Positions 33,963 to 43,273 are shown, counted from the stretch's first letter. The stretch: 64,000 bases of DNA from an uncultured Azospirillum sp. (GCA_900538765.1 UQAB01000004.1:1-64000), one strand, 5' to 3'. Numbers and translations: made by a program. Notes: generated from the letters alone by a model not told the origin.

Positions 33963-35135
33963 ATGCAAGAATTAGCGTTGGCTAACGGAGTGAAGGTTAT
34001 AGTAGCTCCAAGCAATGGCGAAGGTTACAGAGTATCGGCAACAGTCAGAGTAGGTCATGTTAACGAATCCCGCCTGGGAATTGCCGCAGTTTGTGAAAAA
34101 GTAATTTTATCACAGCTGAAAAATTCGAGCGCTGTTTACGGCGGAACGATAACTTCTTTTATTCTCGGCTGCAACAGCGGTAATGTGGAAGATGCCCTGA
34201 CTGCTTTGGCAGGTGTGTTGAAAAATCCTGATTTGTCGCAACAGAGAATTGATGCTGCCGTCGCGGATATTGTTCAGCACACGCAGGATATGGCTCCTCT
34301 GCCGCAACGTCAGATGAAGCTTCTTTACAAGCACACCGCTTTTAAGAAAGGCAAAGTGCTTTGGGATACGGATGCTTATATTGATTCGGTTAAAAGCCTT
34401 ACGTCTGCGGATTTGAAATCCTTTATGGAAACGTATTATTCCGGAAAAAATCTGGTTGTTTGTCTGGCAGGTCCTTCGGTTAAAACGGAAGAATTTGCCA
34501 AGCTGGCAGAAAAGTATCTGGGCGATTATCCGGCAGGAAGAGCGCAAAAGGTTGAAAATCAGTTCTATACCGGCGGTTATGCGAAATTGCCGGCGAAGAA
34601 AGGCTTCCAGAAAGTTATGTTGGGCTGGGATGTTTCCGGACTGCAAAATGTGTCTGAAGCAAATGTCTTAATGTCGATGTTGGCCGGACGTCTGGAAAGA
34701 AGTTTTGCCGATTATGACGTTACGACGGAAGTAAAGATTGCCGGCTATTATGGTTTGCGCACGCTTCGGGTTGCCGTTGAGGCTCGCGAGGAAGATGTCA
34801 ATACATGTATTGACATTGTTTGTGCCAATATTAACCGTTTGACGACATCTTTGGCTTCAGACAGACGCATGGAAACTTCACGTAACCGGGCAATGTGCGA
34901 AAAGCTGTTTCAACTGACCCAGCAGGAGGATGCTTCGATTGAAGCCGCCTGGCAGGTCTTGGGACGGGGAAAAATGTATGATGTTTCCGAACGCATTAAT
35001 GCCACATGGCTGGTGTCTGCGCGGGATGTTCAGGACATTGCCAGAGAAATCTTTGCGACGCCGCTGACATTGGTTGTCTGTTCGCAGCAACCGTGTTATA
35101 CGTACGACGAAGTGAAAAAAATGATTAAACAGTAA
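33963..35135 (+). CDS. M16-family peptidase homologue lacking the zinc motif
   Basis: The 390 residues have the two-domain M16 layout, opening with NGVKVIVAPSNGEGYRVSAT and with the C-terminal M16_C segment after about residue 170 (FMETYYSGKNLVVCLAG). The catalytic HxxEH that should follow the first beta strands is replaced by GIAAVCEKVILSQL (about residues 39-52), so it should not bind zinc or cleave. Inactive M16 subunits usually pair with an active partner, but none is adjacent. No SD is visible before the ATG. The gene is monocistronic and convergent with yrbL. Confidence 0.75.
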   Translation: MQELALANGVKVIVAPSNGEGYRVSATVRVGHVNESRLGIAAVCEKVILSQLKNSSAVYGGTITSFILGCNSGNVEDALTALAGVLKNPDLSQQRIDAAVADIVQHTQDMAPLPQRQMKLLYKHTAFKKGKVLWDTDAYIDSVKSLTSADLKSFMETYYSGKNLVVCLAGPSVKTEEFAKLAEKYLGDYPAGRAQKVENQFYTGGYAKLPAKKGFQKVMLGWDVSGLQNVSEANVLMSMLAGRLERSFADYDVTTEVKIAGYYGLRTLRVAVEAREEDVNTCIDIVCANINRLTTSLASDRRMETSRNRAMCEKLFQLTQQEDASIEAAWQVLGRGKMYDVSERINATWLVSARDVQDIAREIFATPLTLVVCSQQPCYTYDEVKKMIKQ

Positions 35136-35167
35136 TTCTTCGCTTAAGTTATAGCTTTACGTTTGAA

Positions 35168-35198
35168 AGGTCTGCGTTGTGAAACGCGGATCTTTTTT
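35168..35198. terminator. Terminator between M16 and yrbL-like genes
   Basis: GGTCTGCGTT and AACGCGGATC pair around GTGA, followed by a run of seven T on the plus strand. Confidence 0.72.
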
Positions 35199-35764
35199 TA
35201 TTGGGGAAAAGGAAGGTTCAGCAGTTTATACATCCGTTTCAGGCGGCGAATCATGATATGTCTGGCTATGGCCGGGGATATTTTTTCCAGTCCCAGAAAA
35301 CTCCATGATTTGTAGTTTTCAAAACTTTTCATATCAATGTAGCGCAAACGGAAATGTCCTTTTTTGTTTTGGACTACGAAGTTCATTAAATTAAAATCAT
35401 AAAAAAACAGGTTGTTTTTGAGCAGGAGCGCGGTGAAGGCGTTGATTTCGGCAATGATTTGTTCATTCATCCAGCTGCTGACAAGGTAGGTTACCAGAGG
35501 ACGGGACGTTTTGCCGTTATCATCCAAGATAAGCTCGGAAACCAGCCCCTTTCCTTTGTTGGTGTCTACCAGCTGCGGGTCATAAGCGCAGACGAAGTTT
35601 CCGAGAATCGGCGATACACGATGGTAAATTTCCAGTTCTCTTTTGAAAGCAGGTTCAGCCAGTTTGGGATTTTGGTATACTTTGATACATTTTTCTTTTT
35701 CTTCCGGGTGAGCATAACATTCCCGGGTTGCGCCCTTGCCGATTAAGTCTGTCAGAAACATCAT
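35198..35764 (-). CDS. YrbL-like protein (kinase fold)
   Basis: The 188-residue protein resembles E. coli YrbL (PhoP regulatory network protein). It has LIGKGATRECYAHPEEKEKC at the start (a glycine-rich loop and nearby Lys), a conserved EL/Y segment, and a catalytic-loop-like FYDFNLMNFVVQ (about residues 120-131) with a later DMKSFE. The pattern is that of small kinase-fold proteins related to lipopolysaccharide kinases. Its substrate is not known. It is the last gene of the long minus-strand block, 7 bp after apt. Confidence 0.75.
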   Translation of the reverse strand: MMFLTDLIGKGATRECYAHPEEKEKCIKVYQNPKLAEPAFKRELEIYHRVSPILGNFVCAYDPQLVDTNKGKGLVSELILDDNGKTSRPLVTYLVSSWMNEQIIAEINAFTALLLKNNLFFYDFNLMNFVVQNKKGHFRLRYIDMKSFENYKSWSFLGLEKISPAIARHIMIRRLKRMYKLLNLPFPQ

Positions 35765-35771
35765 GTCCGCC

Positions 35772-36296
35772 TCAGTATTGTATCAGGCTGAATATTTCGG
35801 TATCGGCCGGAAGTATTTCCCTGCCGTTCAGCCCTTTGAGTTCAATGATAAAGGCTGCCGCCGTAATCCGTGCGTTCAGGCGTTGTATCAGGCGGCAGGC
35901 CGCGGCGGCGGTGCCGCCGGTTGCCAGAAGGTCGTCAATGATTAAGACGTTTTTGCCGGGTTCTATGGCGTCTTTGTGGATTTCAACGGCGTCGTTTCCG
36001 TATTCCAGAGCGTATTCTTCACGCAGGGTTTCGGCCGGAAGTTTGCCCGGTTTGCGGATGAGCGCCAGTCCGGCGCCGAGCTTTAACGCCAGAGGTGCGC
36101 CGAAGAGATAGCCGCGGGATTCTATGGCTGCAATGTAATCAATTTTCCGGTCTTTGAATTTTTGATAAAGAAGCTCGATTGTTTCCCGGTAAGCCGCCGC
36201 GTCTTGCAACAGCGTGGTTATGTCGCGAAACATGATGCCTGGTTTGGGAAAGTCCGGGACAGCACGGATTTTATTTTTGATATCGGTGACAGACAT
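35772..36296 (-). CDS. apt: Adenine phosphoribosyltransferase
   Basis: Salvage enzyme converting adenine and PRPP to AMP. The PRPP-binding motif VLIIDDLLATGGTAAAACRL (about residues 115-134) and the N-terminal VPDFPKPGIMFRDIT are diagnostic. The 174-residue length is normal. It follows trmB by 5 bp on the same strand and precedes yrbL, which fits a purine-salvage role alongside the distant nucleoside operon. The stop and start spacing suggests cotranscription with metK and trmB. Confidence 0.95.
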   Translation of the reverse strand: MSVTDIKNKIRAVPDFPKPGIMFRDITTLLQDAAAYRETIELLYQKFKDRKIDYIAAIESRGYLFGAPLALKLGAGLALIRKPGKLPAETLREEYALEYGNDAVEIHKDAIEPGKNVLIIDDLLATGGTAAAACRLIQRLNARITAAAFIIELKGLNGREILPADTEIFSLIQY

Positions 36297-36301
36297 GGCG
36301 G

Positions 36302-37042
36302 TTACTTTCTTTTATAATCGAGAAAAACAGGGCGGCGCCCTTCCCGCAGGGCTTTACGCTGGTATTTGGTTTGTACCCAGTCGGCCGGTTCGCGTTTCCA
36401 GTCGCTGCCGCAGGCAGCGGTCCATTCAAAATCCGGGCAGTCGTGCATTTGGCGCAGTGTCCAAGCTTTGTAAATTTTGTGGTCGGTCGCTATGCGCAAT
36501 ATTCCGCCGGGTTTTAAAATACGCGCCAGTTCTTTCAGGTTTTCGGGATTTACAAAGCGGCGGGAGGCGTGGCGCTTTTTGGGCCAGGGATCAGGGAACA
36601 ACAGGTAGATGCGATCCAGAAAAGCATTCGGCAGTCTGGCAAAAAGCAGGCGGATGTCATCATCGTAAACTCTGATATTGTCAACTCTGCCCGGCAACAG
36701 CGTGATTTTTTCCGGCAGATTGGTGCCTTCCTTAATTCCTGTTATCAGAGTCAGCAGATTGGCGACGCCGTTTTGAAAAACTTCGGCGCCGATATAGCCG
36801 CGGCGCGGGTTGTTCAAAGCCTGTCCGGCGAGATGGTCGCCGCTGCCAAAGCCGATTTCAAGGCAGATTTCTTCTACGGGAACGCCAAACAGCGTGTTTT
36901 TATCCAGCTTGGTTTGGTCAGTGATTTTTATTTCCGGCAGAAATGTTTCCAGCAGCGTAGATTTGGCTTTGCGGATGACGCGGCCTTTGCGGCGGCCGAA
37001 AAATTTTGGTTTGTCAGAGATGAAATTGTTTTCTAAAAGCAT
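36302..37042 (-). CDS. trmB: tRNA (guanine-N7-)-methyltransferase
   Basis: SAM-dependent enzyme that makes m7G46 in tRNA. SAM motif I is EIGFGSGDHLAG (about residues 62-73). The TrmB-specific FPDPWPKKRHASRRFVNP (about 150-167) and LRIATDHKIY follow in order. The 246-residue protein has a longer basic N-terminus (FFGRRKGRVIRKAKSTLL) of the alphaproteobacterial type. It overlaps the metK 3' end by 10 bp, the usual alphaproteobacterial arrangement. Confidence 0.94.
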   Translation of the reverse strand: MLLENNFISDKPKFFGRRKGRVIRKAKSTLLETFLPEIKITDQTKLDKNTLFGVPVEEICLEIGFGSGDHLAGQALNNPRRGYIGAEVFQNGVANLLTLITGIKEGTNLPEKITLLPGRVDNIRVYDDDIRLLFARLPNAFLDRIYLLFPDPWPKKRHASRRFVNPENLKELARILKPGGILRIATDHKIYKAWTLRQMHDCPDFEWTAACGSDWKREPADWVQTKYQRKALREGRRPVFLDYKRK

Positions 37043-38184
37043 GATATCAGTTCTTTTTGCAAGTCCAGTTTTTCCCAGGAAAAATACGGTTCGACAGCCG
37101 GACGCCCAAAATGTCCATAAGCGGCGGTCGGGCTGTAAACCGGTCTATCCAACTTTAAATGTTTTATTATACCGGTGGGGCTTAAGTCAAGATTATCCTG
37201 CAGAAATTTTAATATTTTGCCGGTATCAGTTTTTTCGCTGCCGAAGCAGTTGATGTAAAGGGACAAAGGTCGGGCGTAGCCGATGGCATAGGATATCTGC
37301 AGCAGGCATTTTCCGGCCAGACCGGCAGCAACAATGTTTTTGGCCAGATAGCGCAGCATATAAGCCGCCGAGCGGTCAACTTTGGTTGCGTCTTTTCCCG
37401 AAAACGCGCCGCCGCCGTGCGGGGCATAACCGCCATAGGTATCAACGATAATTTTTCTGCCGGTCAGGCCGGTATCTCCGTCAGGGCCGCCGATGACGAA
37501 ATGTCCGGTGGGATTAATCAGTATGTTTGTCTGTGGTGTCAGAAATTTTTCCGGCAGGGTTTCTTTTATGATTTCTTTGGCAATGGCGTGAACTTCATCT
37601 TGCGACAGATGTTCGGCATGTTGGGTTGAGAGGACGATTGAGTCTGCGTACAGCGGTTTGCCGTTGTCATTGTAGCGGATTGTTACCTGGCTTTTGGCGT
37701 CAGGCTCAATACCGCTGATTGTACCGTTGTGGCGGGCTGCCGCCAGATTTTGCAGCAGGCGGTGGGCATAATGGATGGCCAGCGGCATGTATTCAGTGTC
37801 GGGTTCCTCGTTTTGTTCGGCATAACCAAACATCAGCCCCTGGTCTCCTGCGCCGTTCCTGTCTACACCGGCGGCAATGTCCGGTGACTGGTGGTGAAGC
37901 AGGTTTTCGATTTTGACAGTCTGCCAGCTGAAATTTTTCTGGTCATAGCCGATTTTTCTGACGGTTTGGCGGACGGTGTCGGCGATCTCTTCCGGCGTGA
38001 TATATTCGCGGCAGGCGGTTTCGCCCGCCAAAATGATACGGTTAGTGGTGGCCAGCGTTTCGACAGCTGCTCTGGCTGTTTTGTCCCGGCTGAGGAACAA
38101 ATCCAGCACGGCGTCGGAAATCTGGTCGCAGACTTTGTCCGGATGTCCTTCCGACACGGATTCCGATGTAAACAGGTAACTCAT
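37033..38184 (-). CDS. metK: S-adenosylmethionine synthetase
   Basis: Makes SAM from ATP and methionine. Motifs are SVSEGHPDKVCDQISDA (about 8-24), GAGDQGLMFGYA (about 110-121) and the P-loop-like GGGAFSGKDATKVDRSAAY (about 258-276). Length of 383 residues is normal. It is placed between the XRE regulator and trmB, as in other alphaproteobacteria. The 85 bp upstream contain the regulator's terminator and no recognisable SAM riboswitch. Confidence 0.96.
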   Translation of the reverse strand: MSYLFTSESVSEGHPDKVCDQISDAVLDLFLSRDKTARAAVETLATTNRIILAGETACREYITPEEIADTVRQTVRKIGYDQKNFSWQTVKIENLLHHQSPDIAAGVDRNGAGDQGLMFGYAEQNEEPDTEYMPLAIHYAHRLLQNLAAARHNGTISGIEPDAKSQVTIRYNDNGKPLYADSIVLSTQHAEHLSQDEVHAIAKEIIKETLPEKFLTPQTNILINPTGHFVIGGPDGDTGLTGRKIIVDTYGGYAPHGGGAFSGKDATKVDRSAAYMLRYLAKNIVAAGLAGKCLLQISYAIGYARPLSLYINCFGSEKTDTGKILKFLQDNLDLSPTGIIKHLKLDRPVYSPTAAYGHFGRPAVEPYFSWEKLDLQKELISCF

Positions 38185-38212
38185 TTAACTCTCCTTGTTG
38201 TCTGTTTCTATC

Positions 38213-38247
38213 ATAAAAAAAAGCCAGCAAAATGCCAGCTTTTTTTA
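38213..38247 (-). terminator. Probable terminator of the XRE regulator gene
   Basis: A-rich and T-rich arms flank GCCAGC and GCCAGC units that can pair as AAAAAAGC/GCTTTTTT with a small internal loop. It lies between the regulator and metK and reads out as a T run on the minus strand. Pairing is imperfect. Confidence 0.5.
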
Positions 38248-38269
38248 TTCCATGCACAACAAGCGCCGC

Positions 38270-38788
38270 TTACTCTTCGTCGGAGCTTTCTTTTTTGTCG
38301 TTTTTATCATAGTTGTTTGTTGACTTGGACATGGCCACAATCAGATCAAACAAATGTTTAGCCGCTTTGCGGTTGGAAATTTTATAATAAGCTTTAACCA
38401 GTTCAATGGTTTCCTGACGGTTCATCGGGTCAACATCAAAAGTTGTTCCCTCTTCTTCGAGGCACAACGGCTGGCTGTCCGGCAGACTAAACATGCGCGG
38501 GCTTTGGCTGGCGACACTTTTATCCATGTCTTCATAGAAAAATTCAACAGGAACTTCCAGAACTTTACCGATATCCCAAAGGCGACTGGCACCGACGCGG
38601 TTCATGCCGCGTTCGTATTTTTGTACCTGCTGGAAGGTTAAGCCTAATAAAGAGGCCAGTTTTTCTTGGCTCAAACCAAGCAGTGTCCTTCTCAAGCGGA
38701 TGCGATTGCCAACGTGTACATCAATAGGATTGGGTTGTCCTGTCGGTGTTCTTCCGCGGCTAGATCTTTTTACAGTCTCTGCACTCAT
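38270..38788 (-). CDS. XRE-family transcriptional regulator (alphaproteobacterial, metK-linked)
   Basis: The 172-residue protein has a Cro/C1-type HTH at about residues 24-78 (NRIRLRRTLLGLSQEKLASL, then TFQQVQKYERG). A basic N-terminal extension precedes it and a helical C-terminal domain with an acidic tail follows (KKESSDEE). This protein is common in alphaproteobacteria next to metK and lnt, but its targets are not established. It has its own promoter and a terminator, so it may be transcribed separately from metK. Confidence 0.88.
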   Translation of the reverse strand: MSAETVKRSSRGRTPTGQPNPIDVHVGNRIRLRRTLLGLSQEKLASLLGLTFQQVQKYERGMNRVGASRLWDIGKVLEVPVEFFYEDMDKSVASQSPRMFSLPDSQPLCLEEEGTTFDVDPMNRQETIELVKAYYKISNRKAAKHLFDLIVAMSKSTNNYDKNDKKESSDEE

Positions 38789-38823
38789 AGTTCTTTCCTT
38801 GTTATAATTTAGTCCATGAGCTA

Positions 38824-38852
38824 AAAATATGATTTTATGCCCCGTTCGTCAA
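38824..38852 (-). promoter_or_regulatory. Promoter of the XRE regulator gene
   Basis: On the minus strand TTGACG (38847-38852) and TATTTT (38824-38829) are 17 bp apart, 36 bp before the start codon. Good spacing; moderate hexamers. Confidence 0.55.
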
Positions 38853-38927
38853 CAACAATTTTGCAATATTTTTCAATTTCGTTACCAAAAATGTAACTGG
38901 AGATTTTATTGTTTGAAAATCAATCTA

Positions 38928-40457
38928 CTAACGTTTGTAATGCGATGAAAAAAATACGAGTAATATATTAAATGTGAGTAATATTAAGGGTATTTTGTTG
39001 CCAAATTCGCCGTATATTGTATATAAATTTAACGATTTTGGGAGTCTTGCATCTAAAATTCCGCGCTGATTCAGGTCCAGCTTGTTGATAACTCTACCTG
39101 TGCGGGAGATTATGGCGCTAATTCCTGAATTTGCGGCACGGATGACGGTGATTCCTTCTTCAACGGCGCGCAGTCGAGCCGTTACCAGGTGTTGGTAAGG
39201 GCCGGCGCTGTTTCCGTACCAGCCGTCGTTTGTGGCGTTGACTATCCATTGCGGTTTGTTTTTCCGGTCGCTTATTTCGTGCGGGAAGATTATTTCATAG
39301 CAGATGACCATGCCGAGGGCGGGATAATTTTGAATGTTAACCGTTTCCGGGCCGTTTCCAGGATGGAAATTGGCAATGGTGTTGGTAATCGGGCGGAATG
39401 AAGCCGGCAGAAAGCGGCGCAGTGGAATATATTCCCCAAACGGTACCAGATGTGTTTTATCATAAGCTGCGGCAATTTCTCCGTTTTTACCGATTATCAG
39501 GACGGAATTCAGAGGTGATGCTTCGCCGTAACGGTCAAAACTGTACCGCAGGGCACCGGTAATCAAATATCCGTTTTCGGGGATTGCCTGCGTGACGGCC
39601 CGGCGGTGTGGCAGATCTATGTCCAGCGGAAACGGGCTGGCGGTTTCGCCCCAGATGACAAAGTCGGTTTTTTCCAGGCCGGGTTCTCGGCTCAGGGAAA
39701 TGTAGTCGTTAAGGTTGTTTTCAAGCGTATTGCGGTCCCATTTCATGTTTTGGGGAATGCTGGGCTGGACGATGCGAATTGTCGTTTCTGAGGGTGTTGG
39801 ATCGTCTTTTGCGGCGAGACGCCAAAAGCCGAAACCGTAAATGACGGCTATTCCCGCAGCTATAATCGTCAGAGAAGCGCGTCGCTCGGTTTGTCCGGGA
39901 GTCTGCAGCCACAAAGCCGGAGCCGAAACGACAAAGAGCAGAAGCCAGGACAGGCCGTAGGTTCCGAAAACGGAAGCCAGCTGGATGCCCGCACTGTGAA
40001 ATGCCAGGCAGGAACCGAGAAGATTCCAGGGGAAGCCGGTCAGGATAAAGCTCCGTATCCATTCAGACAGAACCCAGAGTGCCGGAAAGACAGCGTATTT
40101 TTGTTTAAAACCCGGAAAGTAAAATGTCAGCCAGGCCGGCACGGCGGCAAACAGGCCAAAAAAAGCACCGCTGCCGAGCAGAGCGAGCGGATAGAGCCAG
40201 CCGAAAGTAGCGGCGTCAATCAGCAGAGCATTGCCAATCCAGGAAAAACCACAGGCGAAAAAGCCGAAGCCAAACCAGTAGCCGGCGGTAAAGGCCTGTT
40301 TTGCCGAGGATGCCCGTCCGAGCAAAAGAAGCAGAACGGTGAAGCCGGCAAATAAGGCCGGGAAAAAGTAGTAAGGCGGTAGGGCACAGACAGAAAAAAC
40401 GCCGGCAAGCGCTGCCGCGGTTTTGAAATGTTTGGCAAACCATGTCAGCATTTGCAT
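38928..40457 (-). CDS. lnt: Apolipoprotein N-acyltransferase
   Basis: Inner-membrane enzyme that adds the third acyl chain to lipoproteins. Six helices fill about residues 1-220 and a C-terminal helix lies near 485-505, enclosing a nitrilase-type domain. The catalytic triad is Glu in WGETASPFPL, Lys in DKTHLVPFGEYIP and Cys in GMVICYEIIFP, with WIVNATNDGWYG also typical. Length of 509 residues is normal. Its ATG overlaps the ybeY stop by one base. The corC/tlyC gene that often sits between ybeY and lnt is missing. Confidence 0.94.
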   Translation of the reverse strand: MQMLTWFAKHFKTAAALAGVFSVCALPPYYFFPALFAGFTVLLLLLGRASSAKQAFTAGYWFGFGFFACGFSWIGNALLIDAATFGWLYPLALLGSGAFFGLFAAVPAWLTFYFPGFKQKYAVFPALWVLSEWIRSFILTGFPWNLLGSCLAFHSAGIQLASVFGTYGLSWLLLFVVSAPALWLQTPGQTERRASLTIIAAGIAVIYGFGFWRLAAKDDPTPSETTIRIVQPSIPQNMKWDRNTLENNLNDYISLSREPGLEKTDFVIWGETASPFPLDIDLPHRRAVTQAIPENGYLITGALRYSFDRYGEASPLNSVLIIGKNGEIAAAYDKTHLVPFGEYIPLRRFLPASFRPITNTIANFHPGNGPETVNIQNYPALGMVICYEIIFPHEISDRKNKPQWIVNATNDGWYGNSAGPYQHLVTARLRAVEEGITVIRAANSGISAIISRTGRVINKLDLNQRGILDARLPKSLNLYTIYGEFGNKIPLILLTFNILLVFFSSHYKR

Positions 40458-40975
40458 TACTCTTGGTAGGGATTGGCAATATTCAGCGCATGAAGAATGT
40501 TTATTTCGAAACCTTCCATATATTCAGCTTCTTCATCTTCTTGGTGGTCAAAACCCAGAATATGTAAAAAGCCGTGTGTCAGCAGGTGGCAGTAATGGTC
40601 TGCAAAGGAGATGCCCTTCTCTGCCGCTTCCCTTTTCATGGTTTCCAGCGCAATAATGATATCCCCGAGTTCGATTTCGTCATAATTTTGACAGTCGGCT
40701 GTGAAGTCGGGATCGTCAATATTGGCGAAAGACAGGACATTGGTAGGCTTATCTATACCGCGAAATTCCCGGTTCAGGCGATGCACGTTTTCATCATTGC
40801 TCAGACAGAGGCTGATTATGATTTCTTTGTCGGCGGGGAGAAAACTCAGGTCATGGTGTCGGCTGACATAAGAAAATACGGTTTCCATAACCGTATCGGA
40901 GATTTTTTCGGCATCGGGGAGGGCTGAATTCCAGCCCTCGTCCTCAATGCTCAGATATAACTGCGGTTTAATCAT
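40457..40975 (-). CDS. ybeY: Endoribonuclease YbeY
   Basis: Single-strand RNase for 16S rRNA maturation and rRNA quality control. The zinc motif HxxxHxxxxxH is HLLTHGFLHILGFDH near residue 130. N-terminal half includes NRPTNVLSFANID-type residues (FRGIDKPTNVLSF). I use ATG 40975 (MIKPQLYL), which overlaps the phoH stop by 8 bp. The 27 extra upstream codons read from phoH sequence and lack an SD. The 172-residue result fits the family. Confidence 0.94.
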   Translation of the reverse strand: MIKPQLYLSIEDEGWNSALPDAEKISDTVMETVFSYVSRHHDLSFLPADKEIIISLCLSNDENVHRLNREFRGIDKPTNVLSFANIDDPDFTADCQNYDEIELGDIIIALETMKREAAEKGISFADHYCHLLTHGFLHILGFDHQEDEEAEYMEGFEINILHALNIANPYQE

Positions 40976-41939
40976 AGCCGTGCTGCCTTTTTCCTTTTTC
41001 TTCATAGGCTTTGACGATTTTGGCGACCAGTCCGTGACGGACGACATCGGAGGCACTGAAGGTGACTGAGCTTATGCCCGGAACTTTGTCCAACGTGTCG
41101 AGGGCGTCTTTCAGGCCGGAAACAACGCCGCGCGGGAGGTCAACCTGGCTTAAGTCGCCGTTGATGACCATGCGGGAGTTTTCGCCGAGGCGGGTCAGAA
41201 ACATTTTCATCTGCATCGGCGTCGTATTTTGCGCTTCATCGAGGATGACGAAGGCATTAGACAGGGTGCGGCCGCGCATGAAAGCCAGCGGGGCGATTTC
41301 GATTTCGCCGATGGCCAGTTTCTTGTCTACCTGTTCCGCCGGGAGCATTTCATACAGGGCGTCGTAGAGCGGGCGGAGATAAGGGTCGACTTTGTCTTTT
41401 AAGTCGCCCGGTAAAAAGCCCAGGTTTTCTCCGGCTTCGACCGCAGGGCGGGAAAGGACGATTTTATCAATTTTACCTTCAAGCATCATGGAAACGGCCA
41501 AGGCAACGGCCAGGTATGTTTTACCCGTACCGGCAGGCCCGAGGCCGAAGACCATTTCGTTTTTCATCATTTCCTGAATATATTTTGCCTGCGTTGCGGA
41601 ACGCGGGTAAATGTGGCGTTTTTTTGTTTTAAGGACAATATCTGCCAAGTTGGCATTGTCTTCTTCGTCATTGCTTTCCGGCCCATCGCTCAAACGAACG
41701 GCTGCTTTGACTTCCTGAGCCGTGATTTCAATGCCTTTTGTCAGTTTGTGGTGCAATATTTCCAAAGCGTTGTGCGCCTGTTTGACGGCGGCTTCATCGC
41801 CTTTGATTTTAATTTGGTTGCCGAAAGAAGAGATTTCGGTATTCAGCATTTGTTCGATGATTTTCAGGTTGGCGTCCTGCGGGCCGATGAGCTGCTGGAC
41901 GAGCTGGTTGTTATAGAGTTCAAAAATATCTTCAGTCAT
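40968..41939 (-). CDS. ybeZ: PhoH-like ATPase (YbeZ)
   Basis: ATPase that works with YbeY in rRNA maturation. Walker A GPAGTGKTYLAVALAV (about residues 130-145) and Walker B VILDEAQNTT are clear. An N-terminal KH-like region covers about 1-75 (DANLKIIEQMLNTEISSFG). The 323-residue length is normal. It is between miaB (2-bp gap) and ybeY (overlap), matching the conserved gene order. Confidence 0.93.
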   Translation of the reverse strand: MTEDIFELYNNQLVQQLIGPQDANLKIIEQMLNTEISSFGNQIKIKGDEAAVKQAHNALEILHHKLTKGIEITAQEVKAAVRLSDGPESNDEEDNANLADIVLKTKKRHIYPRSATQAKYIQEMMKNEMVFGLGPAGTGKTYLAVALAVSMMLEGKIDKIVLSRPAVEAGENLGFLPGDLKDKVDPYLRPLYDALYEMLPAEQVDKKLAIGEIEIAPLAFMRGRTLSNAFVILDEAQNTTPMQMKMFLTRLGENSRMVINGDLSQVDLPRGVVSGLKDALDTLDKVPGISSVTFSASDVVRHGLVAKIVKAYEEKGKRQHGYD

Positions 41940-41941
41940 GA

Positions 41942-43273
41942 TTATACTCCTTCCGCAGTTCCGGTTAATGAATTGGTTGTTGCAGCGGTTACTTTTACGT
42001 TGACAATACGGTTTAGTTGAGAATCGCCGATAGCGGCATGCAGGTTCTGCATATACGGGGTGCGGCCGATAAGCTGGCCTTTGTGGCGGCCCTTACTTTC
42101 GAACAGAACCGGCATAATCTGTCCGACGCATTCTTGATTGAATTTGTTCTGATAATCGAAAAGCAGATTTTGCAGAATGTCGAGACGTTCTTTTTTGACT
42201 TTTTCTTCAACCTGTCCGGGCATTAATGCGGCGGGAGTTCCCGGGCGGCGGCTGTATTTGAATGAGAAGGCCTGAATGTATTTGACCCGGTTGACAATGT
42301 CCAGCGTTGCCTGAAAGTCAGCGTCGTCTTCCCCCGGAAAACCGACGATGAAGTCTGATGACATTCTGAGTTTGGGATTGGCTTTATATAATTTTTCGAC
42401 AATTCTGAGATAATCACCCGAAGTGTGGCGACGGTTCATGCTTTTCAGGATTTTGTCAGAACCCGACTGTACCGGCAGGTGGAGATAGGGCATCAGTTTG
42501 TCCAGGTCATGGTGGCAGGCAATGATTTCATCGGTCATGTCTGCGGGGTATGAGGTGGTGTATTTGATGCGTTTAAGGCCGTCAAATTCTGCCAGGCGGC
42601 GTAGCAGATAATCCAAGCCGCGCTCTTTGCCGTTTTTGTCTTCGCCGTGGTAGGAGTTGACGTTTTGGCCGAGAAGGTTGATTTCAATGCTGCCGGTTTC
42701 AATGAGGCGTCGGGCTTCTTCCAAAACATCTTCAACCGGACGGGAATATTCGGCGCCGCGGGTATAAGGGACAACGCAGTAAGTGCAAAAATTGTCGCAG
42801 CCTTCCTGAATGGCCAGAAAAGAACAGCCGCCGCCGGAAGTGTTTTCGGGCAGGTAGTCAAATTTTGCTTCGACGGGGAAGTCGGTGTCGATAACGAAAT
42901 CTCCTTTGCGGCGTTTTACCTGGGCAATGATTTCCGGCAGACGATGGTAAGTCAGCGGGCCGGCAGCAAAGTCGACAAAAGGCGCACGTTTCCAGATTTG
43001 CTCGTCTTCCGCCTGGACAACACAGCCGACAACGCCGATAATAGTGCTTTTCCCTTCGGCAGCCCGTTCTTCTCTGACGAGGTTGAGGCGTCCGAGGTCA
43101 GAAAAGACTTTTTCCGCCGCTTTTTCACGAATGTGGCAGGTGTTGAAGATAACGAGATCGGCATCCCTGACGGAAGAGGCTTCCGTATAGCCGAGAGATT
43201 GCAAGATGTTGGCTATCCGTCCCGAATCATAGACATTCATCTGGCAGCCAAAAGTTTTAATATAATATTGCAC
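41942..43273 (-). CDS. miaB: tRNA-2-methylthio-N6-dimethylallyladenosine synthase
   Basis: Radical SAM methylthiotransferase acting on tRNA position 37. The N-terminal cluster cysteines are in FGCQMNVYDSG, GVVGCVVQ and FNTCHIREKA. The radical SAM site is EGCDNFCTYCVVPYTRG (CxxxCxxC) near residue 157. A TRAM domain closes the protein after about 375. Length of 443 residues is normal. It is the first gene of the minus-strand block; the start is divergent from the TerB-like gene at 43464. Confidence 0.96.
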   Translation of the reverse strand: MQYYIKTFGCQMNVYDSGRIANILQSLGYTEASSVRDADLVIFNTCHIREKAAEKVFSDLGRLNLVREERAAEGKSTIIGVVGCVVQAEDEQIWKRAPFVDFAAGPLTYHRLPEIIAQVKRRKGDFVIDTDFPVEAKFDYLPENTSGGGCSFLAIQEGCDNFCTYCVVPYTRGAEYSRPVEDVLEEARRLIETGSIEINLLGQNVNSYHGEDKNGKERGLDYLLRRLAEFDGLKRIKYTTSYPADMTDEIIACHHDLDKLMPYLHLPVQSGSDKILKSMNRRHTSGDYLRIVEKLYKANPKLRMSSDFIVGFPGEDDADFQATLDIVNRVKYIQAFSFKYSRRPGTPAALMPGQVEEKVKKERLDILQNLLFDYQNKFNQECVGQIMPVLFESKGRHKGQLIGRTPYMQNLHAAIGDSQLNRIVNVKVTAATTNSLTGTAEGV

